Origin: Pocillopora verrucosa
Lineage: Eukaryota > Cnidaria > Anthozoa > Scleractinia > Pocilloporidae
Assembly (NCBI RefSeq): GCF_036669915.1
Contig: NC_089321.1
Location: forward strand, 6,865,163-6,929,162
DNA: 64,000 nucleotides
Direction of reading: 5' to 3'
Shown here in pieces: positions 47,803 through 58,924 of this stretch (position 1 is its first letter; every line of letters starts with the position of its first letter). Both the position numbers and the translations under genes were made by a program. Below the pieces are notes generated by a model that saw nothing but the letters and a program-made list of their open reading frames with translations, was not told the DNA's origin and ran no database searches.

Positions 47803-50800
47803 CTATTCAAAACTCAGTTGACGCTTCGAACAACAAACTGGAAATTTCATCACTGTTGTCTGTGAGTTAGTACTATTTTTTTTCAAACCATCTAGCAAGT
47901 CCTGCGTCGATTGTAGTGACGGACTGCCACAACTGATCAAGGTGGAGATGATACACCGTTCACGAAAAAATAAGGCGGAAGTGGCGCGCTGGGCGAGTGA
48001 CGTGCGAGGGGTTGCGCGTGATTCCCGCGTTCGTCCCCTGAGTACGCACAAAAAGAGACGCTCGTCGTGGACTCTACAAAGTAAACGAGTCCTCTCCGAA
48101 GAGAGGCTGATCTTACCACCCTCTGTAGATATCACTTTGTTGTGTTCAATTCGCGATCTCCTTCTTCGGGAAGCTAATTGTCGCGCCCTACTCCAAAAAG
48201 TCATTCCTTGAACAGAATCATTTAATTCTTCATTGCCTGTTGACGGTTGAGCATCTTGAGAAACACTTGCGCCTACTCTGGCTGTCAACATTTCACTCTC
48301 CAGAGCAAGCCCCATTTCTGGTAGCGCCATCGAGGCTAGAGAGTCATTATCAAACTCCTGACTTGAAGTCACCAAAAACTCATCTTCTGTTTGTTGTGGC
48401 GTTGAAACTTTTGTTGGGTCATCCTGTGTAGCATCGTCATTATCAAACTCCTGACTTGAAGTCACCAAAAACTGGTCTTCTGTTTGTTGTGGCGTTGAAA
48501 CTTTAGTTGGGTCGCTCTGAGTAGCATCGTCAGGTTGGTCAGTCTGTTCAGGTTCTTCGGAATCCTTTGTTTCTGATTTCAATTCATTTTGAGATAGAAG
48601 TGCGTTGGACCCCACCACTTCCGTTGCAGCTGGTTTTGGCGGATCACGAGAGACGTTGCTACTGAGGGAAACCTTACTACCAAAAAAACCTTCATTTGAA
48701 TGACCTTGATCTGTTGTGTCAGGTTTCTAAAGATAAAACAAAGATAAACACATAAACAGGAACGTTGTGTCAGATAATGTTTTAAATTTTTTTTAGGATT
48801 CAGTTCGTGAAGTAATTTCGAATGTCTCATGTAAGGCAAACCTAATTTAATAATTAGGAGAAGAATTTAAGAATGATAATCCTTCCAGTTAGCAAAAGGA
48901 TTGACACAAACTTCCAGTCCTGTTCCTACCTCTGAAGACTCGACTTCTGCCCAGGCTTTCACTGCTTGTAGCGTTGGTGGGCACCAATCCCTTGGACCTG
49001 CTGACTGTATCCTTACAGGCACGATTGGCTCCGGTTCGACCTTGGCAAGGCGAAATTTTGTGAGATCACTCGAGCGAGACAATAAAGATCTCTCTGTGCT
49101 TTGCTTACGAGGATGTTCATCTGGAAGCTGGTCCCTGAAAATATTGTGAATTGTTAGTTGGCAAGGAAAATACGGTTTCACTATTTTTTTTTACAGGGAA
49201 ACTATAGCGGTAGTTTAATACCTTGTTGGCTGTCGCAAAGATGCAATTGAAAGAGCTCTAGGAGGTACTTCCACTGAGGACTCTGTTCTTGTCGTACTTC
49301 TTGCTCTTTCCGGTTCATAAGATGGGCCAGGCTCTTCCTCATTTCCCGCGTTTGCGGAGTATGGATTCTGGGATTTAGTGGATTAAAAAGAAAAAAGAGA
49401 CCCATGAGGAACTCCAGTTTAATGTATTATTTACTCAGTGGACGAAAACAAACTCTCCTTCGTTCGATTTTTTCCGAAGGCTACGTTTTTTAAACTTTGG
49501 GTTATTTTGAAAGAAGTTGAGGTATTCCAAAAAACCCCAAAAGAAATTTCATATTTCCAGGCATGCTAAGACAGTTAACGTTATTGTTTCTCTCGTCCCC
49601 AGTCTATATGTTGGATCCAACAATATCGGTATCTGCCACTGAGCTCAGGTAGGCAGAGGGGGCCGGCCACTATTTATCGCCTGGTGGAGGGGAGGGGTGG
49701 GGAGGGGGAGCTAGAAGATTTGGTTATGTCGCGATAAAATTCACCTGATCCACGGCTCTCAGGCTCTTTAATATTTTCATAACCACCCCATTCCCCTCAT
49801 TGACAGTTAACTGGCAGTCAGTTTAATAGTATCCCCTTTATGCTCTGTTGGCTATGACTGACTCCATTCCATTCCCGCCTGAAAACCATGTGATCCCTCA
49901 GAATCCTCCACCCCCTTCCCCCGCAGTCGGCAAATAAAGACTGGTCCCTAAGCCTAACCGAAATTTCTTAGGGAAATCATACGTCCGTAATGCGTATTAA
50001 AGGCGGGGTATTACAACCTACCGTTTCTATCAGTATTCCGTATCTCCATTTCATCCAGCGTCGTTTGAGCGCTTCACGAAACTCCGCGCTCAGAAAAACA
50101 CAAAATATGCAAACCATGATTCCCTAAAAAGAGAAAAAACATCAAAATGAATTCATAAGTAATGAGCACTTATTCTCTGACGAACAGTTTAATTAATTAC
50201 TCAGTGCAGAAGCCCTCTTTGTCTTGCATGAATATATGTGTGTTATTCACCAAGCGCGTGGTTAATATGGCTGGGTATTGGCAAAGTTTCATGGATCGAG
50301 AGGAAGAAAAGTCGGCATTGAATATTTGTCATTTGAGGGAAAAAACTGAATCTTACCTGATCCAAATATAAGTTCTGTTTGGTGCTAAATAGCAAAATAA
50401 TATTTTTATTTAGCATTAAAGTTAAACGTACCTGGAAGGGATAAGCAACAGCCACGAAATAATCGTAAGAAGGATTGTTCCCTGGCTTATAGAAAACAAG
50501 AAGGTAGATTACTCCCAGGAGTGATACCAGAACCACCAGCGCCTTGGAACTTTTCCTATCGATGCAAGCGGAAGATTAAAGGAACATCAATCGGGAAAAC
50601 ACATGTTTTTAACAAGTCTCCTTCACAGCCATTCTTTGGTATGTCACGCAGCGGTTTTATGACATTAAAAAAAAATAAATAAAAAAAAAAGGAGCGAAGG
50701 AGACTAGTTTCGGATGTGAATAAACTAAATTTTTTAAAATTTGAATCTATGCAGCCACATGTCACATTTTTTCCTATGATACTCACTTGATAGCATTCAT

Positions 50801-53800
50801 TTGTGATGAATGAGAGTTCTTGAGTTTTTTGGTGAGCATTCGAATTACGTAGACTGCAACTCCACAGTTGATCTGTGATAAAGAGAACAAAGCCGCAGAA
50901 ATTCAAAGCATCAACTGATTTTCTGATTAGGATTAAGGAGGGATTACGACGGCCTGTAAGTTTTCAAGTATTCGTTTCCTAAAGAAGGAGGATAGCCACA
51001 GTTCTGATTTGGGATCTCAGGGACTGAGCCGAGGATCCACCCCTCCCTAGTGGGAAATGGCATATATTTGACAGTTTTTTCTTCTTACCAGCAGCATGAT
51101 GGATAATGGAACATACAACACCAGCATGTGCTCTGACTGACTGTGTCTCACCCAACAACTGAAACAAAATCAGTAGAGTAGATGGGTCAGATGATTTACG
51201 AGAAAGTTGAAACATACACACCCGATCTAAGTGAAGAAAATGAAAAAATTTACGATGAATTTCCAATGAAAAAAAAATACAAGGCTACGAATAAGAAAAA
51301 AAACAACAACAACAACAAAATAAACAAACAAGCGCAGAAATGTAGCTGACCTTGAAAAAACTCTTGAAATCTTAAACTGCATGTATGGAAGGTACACACA
51401 GAACGTCAGAAAACCGGAAAAACCTGTTATATAGGAAAGACGAAACGAATATAAAACAGTGTTGTTCTAAAAACTTGCAAAATGGTAAGAACATAGCATT
51501 TGTTATGCTATTCTGTAAAATTTTTCAGCCGCGCGAAACAAAAAGTGAATCGCGTTGAATTGATGAAGAGATGAAAAAAGGTGTGCGAAAAGTAGAAAAT
51601 GAACAATTAATAATTAAAAATTAATAATTCTGCGAGTGAGTAGGTTAACAATTCGATTTACCATGTATATATCACACGGGTTTATACCCATTTGAATCAT
51701 CAATGTAATCTTTTCCGGGCATTACTTTTGGAAGGTTTCCCTATTTCTAGACTGGAAATGGATGAAAATTTCGAACTGTTACTTAGAAAAAGTGTAGTTT
51801 ATGCCTTGATTTGACCAAACTTACCCCAACCGAAGACATAATAGTACCATAGATATGACTCGCTGTCAAAGGGATACGCGAGCATGCGCAATAGAAAAAC
51901 CCCTTCATTGAGCATCCACGTTATCTCCGAAGCCGCAAAGTAGCGGTTCAATAACCAGAATGCATTGCAAACGGCCTGTATGAAGGAAGGCATAAAGATC
52001 ACTCTTAAAAGATTAAAAGTATAATCTGCATATCAGACTTACTCGTACTGGGAAACTTGTCTCGGGTGTTGTGTAGCATGTTAAACAACTTAGGAAACCC
52101 GTCCTTCCTCCTAGATGGAAGACTGGCATATCAAGATCACAGATAATTGCCCCTCCCTCCTTCCCCTCAATAAATTTTGCCAGATTTCCCTGGTTAAAAA
52201 TTCATATCCCTGGGGGTGTGGGGAATGAGGAGAAGCGTTGCAAGATTTGAAAGTTGATTTAAAAAATGATGAAAGTAGGAGAACATGAAGGAGTCTTACC
52301 GTGTTCGAATCTGTCTCTCCCATTTTCCCATAGTGATAAATAAATAGAGTGATGATGCGAAGAATAAACGCCAAGATAAGATGATTATGCAAAATAAATC
52401 GATCATTTTCACGGCCCCTGTTGATGTAAAATTAGACATCGATGTCTAAGACAAGTAGATTATTTTTTCAAGTAAAGGGTGACTGTCAGAGGAAGAAAAA
52501 CCTAAAAGTGGGTGCACAAAACACCTCCTTTTCATATTTCTTTCTTCGTAAAACTGTTTCATAAATTAGATGTTTAGGACCTACTTTCGAAGACAAGAAA
52601 ACCATTTTAACGATTAGTAAGGTTTTCTTGCGACCATCACCTCACACGTCGACTCGATGGAATTAAAGGACATTAAAGATCCACTTACATGACGATGCAG
52701 ATCAGTATGAATACTGGCAGCAGGACAAAACATTCGATCCAAGAGAGAGCGATATACAACCGCTGCACACGCTGAGCATGAGTAAGAGAGTCATCCTATG
52801 AAAGAAACAAAAGAAGCAAAATAAATCAATCAACAAATCGAGCCATTAATTATAAGTTCGTATCGATAGTTAAGTCAGGGTTGCACTCAATATTCGTGTG
52901 AAGTGAGAGAGGGCAACATTTTGAAGAGTTTTTTTTTTTCTTCGAGACAAATATTTTCTCTCGAAATAATGATAATATGTGACTGAAGTTCGAAAGTTCA
53001 AATGAACCATTCAAAGATTGCTTGTTCCATTGATTATTTCTTGATATGTGCGTTATATGTAAAAAGATTTTTCTTTTTCATTCACCTGTTTCTTCGTTGG
53101 TGTGTTGGATGCTTGCCTTCCTTTATCAGCTGCTTCCTTTGGTGTAAGTCTGTGACATTTTGTTATGTTCATCTCTTGCCAGTTACCCTCCTTATCACAA
53201 CGGCGAGAAATATTATCTGAAAGAGATATTGGGCGTACGTTTACGGATTTTTGGGATGTACTGTATCGTCCGTACGGAAGCATATCGGTCTGATGACTGA
53301 GTTGAGAAGCATCTTTTGGGGGAGTTAAAGAAACAACGCTAAAGGATGCCATATATTTCAAGTTTTAAAACGTAAGTGAATGGGGAAACGGTATATAACT
53401 TTCAAAAGTCGCTAATCAACAAGAATCTGGGTATTCGAGTGAAGGAATCGAATTCAAATAGTGATTCTTGCGTTTACCTTTTGTCGAAAACAGTAGGAAA
53501 GGACAGGGTTGTACGGCTGTTTGGCCTGCAAGAGTCTCCTTCCAGCAAGCAACATCATAAAGTAATTTGCACTTCACAACACCTTTTAAAAAATCGAAAG
53601 TGTCAGTTAATGGGAGCTATGGTTATTTGTTGAATAGTCCGCAGGATTTCCAATTAAAAAGATTAAGTTAAGGCCGTGGGTCATGATGCTGCGTTTTTAG
53701 GGAGGATAGTGGTATTCTCAATGTGCCTCTTCCTCTCAGAAGTATCAAAGGGGCCCAAAAAGTTGCAGGGGAACGTGAACGATTAGTTTCGGAGATGACT

Positions 53801-54607
53801 ACAATGGCGTAGCGTCGCGTTCAGGTGAGCACAAATCGTGAATGTCTGTTTACTTCCGGTTTGGCGGGAAAGATCAATGCATCGCGCGCACAAGCCTAGC
53901 AACGAACACTAGCTCCTCTTAGCAACCGGTGTGACTAGAGCGAAGTGCGTGATACAATGGAAAGGAACAAGAACCGCATTCGCTTCTTCCTTTGTGCGCC
54001 TATTCTTAGTTTTTTTTTTTCTCTCAAAGATAGACATCTGGGTTCGAGGCTACGCAGGAAACACTTTTTATCCTCTGAAAACTATTGAAGAGGTGGTAAG
54101 ATAAAAGAAGAATTAGCATGTTACAAGTTAACCCGATGAAGACCTTAAATTCGCATTGCTGTCGCAATTTGTAAATTATGACAAGTTGCACTTCCCGCCG
54201 CAAGCTTACCTGGATCTTTAATGTAGTTTTGTGGGTTCTTTTCACAGAACTGTTTTAATTTGTCGTTGATGGTCTTAAGATCCTGTTGCACGGTTGATGA
54301 AATAAAAACCAACTAGAAAAACAATAAAAACACTCAAAATAACGCGAACTCAAAAAGTGAGCTAAATAATTTAAAGTTGGTTCCTCATTTCTCTACTTGT
54401 GTTTCATCTCCTTTCCTTGCCTCTCATCACACAAGCGTAGACAAACTTCCGCAAAATTTGACAGATTTTACGGTGCCCCTCCCAACAAGGTCGATAACTT
54501 TGATTTTACCATCCAAAACCGAAGTTTGGTCCATTTCAACTCAGTATTAACTAACTACTTACACAAAGAAGCAAAACAGTCACTCCGGTTTTGATAGACA
54601 AAGTCAT
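47803..54607 (-). CDS. Secretin-family (class B1) GPCR, receptor B, with long tail
   Basis: Tandem paralogue of receptor A; ligand unknown. Fifteen in-phase exons give about 829 residues: 54607-54563, 54312-54210, 53582-53478, 53216-53086, 52795-52689, 52417-52300, 51975-51825, 51423-51351, 51158-51089, 50872-50787, 50555-50432, 50123-50022, 49367-49222, 49134-48930, 48726-47803. The signal peptide (TGVTVLLLCLVFISS) spans exons 1-2. The hormone-receptor domain has six Cys (QFC, VKC, VACW, QPCP, RRC, TKC). Helix motifs are FILHNHLILAFILR, ITWMLNEGVFLL, YVFGWG, RCW, VSLLGVIYLLVFY and SAEFREALKRRWMKW. TM4 lacks the class B proline after GWG. The cytoplasmic tail is about 424 residues, far longer than usual. 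It is acidic and Thr/Gln-rich, has a 31-residue duplication and a RRRRSR patch, and shares no sequence with the tail of receptor A. Confidence 0.9.
48344..48529 (-). repeat. In-frame 93-bp tandem duplication in receptor B tail
   Basis: Two adjacent 93-bp copies differ at only about seven positions. Each encodes DDATQ-DPTKVSTPQQTED followed by -FLVTSSQEFDN. The few differences indicate a recent duplication. Confidence 0.9.
49660..49950. repeat. Dispersed repeat family 3, partial copy in receptor B intron
   Basis: GATTTGGTTATGTCGCGATA, the following AAATTCACCTGATCC, a CCACCCC stretch and GACTGGTCCC match the 3' part of 16178-16990 in order. The left end carries a G-rich block (49689-49708). 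Confidence 0.55.
49689..49708 (+). other. Potential G-quadruplex
   Basis: Four G-tracts of four or five G are separated by single bases (GGGGAGGGGTGGGGAGGGGG). It lies on the strand opposite to receptor B transcription, in the intron after the TM7 exon. Confidence 0.6.
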
Positions 54608-57600
54608 GTTATCAACAACCAATTAACACGTCTCAGCTGTGCGTCGATACGGCTGCTTTGATTCCTCTTAGTTTTCTGTAATACAAAAATGAAAACGTAT
54701 CAGTGAATTGAAAATGATTGGGGCTTCAGTGATTTGTATTTCAAGGAAAATGACGTGAATTCTAACAACAATAACAACAACACTATACAACGAAAGTATT
54801 TTTTATTTCAAACGAACATGACACGAGACAGGATTGCGTGTGTTAAATGGAAAAAAAAAATTCCTCTAAATAGCTGAACGATGAAATGCCACTGTTTCCT
54901 AAATTTACAAGGTATTCTCTGTACGGTGGTGAATTTTCTGGGCTCACGGCGTGAAGTAGAGATGCTGACTCTAGACGACAATTTCTTGAATGATTGCTTC
55001 TGGAGGAAGTTCAAATGCAGTGTGACTCAATTGTCCGGTTCAACTTTTTCCTAAGACGCAAAGTTTTCCAGCAGACAAAAAAAAAAATGACCTGTATTTT
55101 ATTTAACGCAAGATATTTTGACGAACCGTTCGTCCGTCACAATATTTGACTATCCGGTGATAGTCAAAAACCAGCTAAAAGAACGAAATACTGAAGTCAC
55201 AAGATAGTTAACGAAGTAATCACATGAAGATCCAACGTCTGCTATTTTACTTTGTCAACATGAAATTAAAATTACTTTGCTGATACAAATTTTTCTTTTA
55301 TAAAGCTTAGTCTTCCGCTTTTATGGTGGATGACTCGGAACAATTGCGGAATGAAAAACAAGAAGGCTTAACATCTCAGTTATGCTTTCGATTTCCGGCT
55401 TTTTAATTAAAGCAACAGATCAACAGGAGCGTAAAATCAAATTATGACATGATCAGGCAAAACTTTAGAAAGAAAGTCGCTTGACTGTGGTAAAGAGAAA
55501 GAGGGTGTTTCCTGAAACATATTTGGTAGTCAGTGGGTAATGTATTAGCACAGTAACAGTTTTTAATTTATTTTTGGTCGCTATCGTGTGTTGGTCTCAA
55601 CTTACAGCAGGCAATGAAATAAGAACGACATGCATGATCAGCACGTTGATTTGAAATCGCTGCAATTACACCAATGCTACCAAACTGTTCCGACGATTTA
55701 ACTCAAACAAATATTGTAAAACTGTGGCAGTCAGTATTCACGGTTAAAACAGTAACAATAAAGCTTTGTCTTTTGTTCTTTGAATCGCGAGATAATAATG
55801 ATATCTTCTAGATCTCAATATTACGACCTGATGCTGCTGCACCTTTGTTGGGCGATAAGGTTGAGTGATAACGCGTCAGTTCGTGAGTACGCGTCGGACT
55901 TGTGCAAGCTACTTTGATGTAGAAAGTCGCTGTCTTAAAGCCAGCATTTAAAAATCCAAAATCCCAGTAATGTTGCTCACGGATAGAGAGATTCTGCAAT
56001 GTCTACATACACAATACCGCAGCTTTTTATAGCTAAAACCACCGAAAAAAAAATTTACACGACAAGAATAAATTAATCAACGCAAAACAATTGCGGAAAA
56101 TTTGACATCACTGTTTAAGTCAAGTCAGTCATAAAATAGTTTCGCGGAGAATATTTATGACATGTTAGCAACGCAAAAGTGTCTAACTGTGTAACCTGCC
56201 TGCTTATTTCATAACGAGCGATGCTTTCTCCCTTCTCATCGATCAGTTCCTGTAGCTATATTAGCATATGTCATCCAATCTTGATTGAACGTGGTCATCG
56301 ATTTCTACATTGCGCGTTTAGCGTTTAAGAGAAATAGTGCGTTGTTTGCCAAGGTGAAAACAGACAACAGACACTGTTTGATCTAAAAAAAACAAGTAGT
56401 TTTGAATTACCTCAATTACTTCACGCCGTCAAAACAGTTCACCCCTCAAAACCCATTGGTTTTCGTTACCAAAACGCCCTTGGAACTCCATACCTTTCGC
56501 TCTGCATAATTCTACCAAATCGTGTCATCAGAGTTTACTGTGTACACAATTTTCGATGCCAAATTGACTCTGTGTTCGATTGGATTCACTGACTAGAACG
56601 TGTTTACCGCATAGTCTGGAACGATTAACAAACAACATGAAGCGTAATGAACAGTGTTCTCTAAAACTTCCGGTGAACGAGCGATGTTGCATGACTTCCG
56701 CTTTTGTAGACTCCCACGCTACTGTTTTGCATCGCATTACCTGAACCGTACACATTGTTATTTCACCTATACTAGAAAAAGCAAACATGCCGACGTGCAT
56801 AGCCACAGACATACTCAGAAAACCTTAAACTAGTTGAATCTATCATTTTTTTGGCTGCTATGACCCTGAGCGCAAGCTTTGTACTCTTTTTCTGGAACTT
56901 TGTACGTGCTGTACTTAACTTTTCTCGGAGTCGAATGTTTGTTGGAACTAACAAGCGGTGGGAAAAAGTGTTTTTTAAGATTAAAAAATCAAAACGAAGC
57001 GCGCCTAAGAGCATTTAATTCTAGTTACGCTCTTTTATATATTTTGAATCGAAAGACAGCGCTGGTTCTAATTGAATTTTTATTGAATAGAAATTGCCTT
57101 CTAGAGTTTTCAATTTAATGAAATACATAACAGATTTAAATATTGTTTTAGTCATTTCACCTTCCGAAAAATCTTTCTGATGACTCCTCTGAAGCAGCGC
57201 ACAGAAGGAGAAGGAAAACAAAACAGACTTAAATAATAATAAAAAAAAAGAAAAGAAAAAAAAAGCAACGTCAATAACTTTCTCGGACAATTTTCCTTCT
57301 CAACACATTTGCATCCTAACTTATCGATGTGCATCTGTATTGTTTTCAAGATGTTCTTTTGTTTTATCTAATTTTAATATTTTTCTCACCGTTACTCCAG
57401 TTAGCTTTATCATTTTCGATACTATTAAAAAAAACCTATTAAAACAAGCGGGGTGTCCGAGTAGCTTGATTCAAAATTAGATGGAAAATGTTGCCAGAAA
57501 AAGAAAAAAGCACGCAACCGACTTATTAACTTTAGACATGGTGAAATGAAAAATAGGAATAGTAATAAATAAAAATATCTAAAAAGGGAATCGAGTCACT

Positions 57601-58275
57601 TTTCCCAAAGATTTGCGACACTGTCAGTAATTTGCACCGGCAAACCTTTCACGGAATTGCGATGATAAGCAAAATACGAAATATATTCATTCGTTGCATA
57701 TCGTGTCTAAAATACGCACAACCTACTTCAGCGAAATAAGAAGAGAGAAATGAGAATAAAAAAAAGGATGAAGTTTCACGCTCGTAGAAGAAATTGCTAT
57801 TTTCTCTCAATCGCAAGCAGAAATATACCGGTATTCTACACAGCTTATTTCAGTTGATAGCGACTCTTACCTGGTGTTTTTTTTCACTGTCAAGTCTCTT
57901 CGGACACTTCGATTGAACTCAAACTTGTCATCAACGAAAAGCTATTTGCAAGGCTTTACAAGACAATTAAATCAATTGTACTCAAATGAATGCAAACCCA
58001 CCGAGGCTTGGCTGTGGGGGTTTTTATCGACTTCAAATAAACCACATTCTGAATGGATCAAGAAAACTATCAGCTGATTGCATGCCAGTTTCCCAAATTA
58101 AATAGCGCATGTTTTATTGGCTTACGACACCTCCAAGGTATAGGGTAGACGATTTCACTTGATTAATTGTCAACCTGCGTAATATTTAAAGTTTTTGTTT
58201 TAAATAAATTTTGATTTTTCTTGGTCTAAAACTTTCAAGGACGAACAAGGAATATGAGTAAGTGTCTCTGAAGAG
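54608..58275. other. Intergenic region upstream of receptor B
   Basis: No gene or strong repeat was recognised in about 3.7 kb. It must include the receptor B promoter. Small features only: a 10-bp perfect hairpin TTTGACTATC-CGGT-GATAGTCAAA near 55146 and A-rich runs near 57238-57262. Confidence 0.6.
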
Positions 58276-58281
58276 TTTATT
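58276..58281 (-). terminator. Probable polyadenylation signal of the large unknown gene
   Basis: AATAAA on the minus strand lies about 645 nt beyond the stop codon at 58925. The stretch between has no gene and is taken as 3' UTR. Confidence 0.4.
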
Positions 58282-58924
58282 GTTCAATATAAAAATACTT
58301 TAAAAAGCACCCATATGCAATATTAACCAACTCGGCTAAAATCTGACATTGTGATTGCCATGACAAACAGTTTGTGATAAAATTCAATAAACAGACAAGT
58401 AATCTCAAACTCGATGTAAAATACGAGATGTCAACAATACGAATGAAATATATACAAAGCTAAACTGCGAGATTGAAAAACTCCACAAATCGAAAACGGG
58501 CAATGGGTCTCTGTAAATTCAAATATACTTTCGCTCGATATGGACCTGACATACAGTTCTAGTAGAAAAAATTGCGTTCCGTAAAAGTATCTTAAGGCAG
58601 ATTTTTTAAACTAACGATTTAGTGTTCCTTCGATCTGTCGCTGAAGACACTAATCTGATGCTGTGTTAGTTAAAATTAGACACTGGCTCATATTTACGAC
58701 TTTTTATCATTCGACTTAACAATAGAACGCTACCTTTTCCACTATACTGAATACACTCGTCCTTGAACTAGTAAAATTTCCCCATGAGAACGACTTTACA
58801 CCAGAATGTTCTTTAAAATGTCTCTCTGTACAATATACTTTTTTAAAAACATACTCTATACCCTACTTCTGTGCAAATTCGTAAATTACAAATTTCTCTT
58901 TTTCGCACTATCTGAATTCTCTGG

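Noticed and set aside
48579-48618. Start of a separate gene at MVGSNALL
   Set aside because: The codon is GTG, and the frame continues upstream in phase to an acceptor at 48726 that joins the receptor B tail exon at 48930.
53870-53950. RFX X-box-like half sites (CTAGCAACG, TTAGCAACC) in receptor B intron
   Set aside because: Only half sites in an intron, without the paired arm; expected by chance at this frequency.
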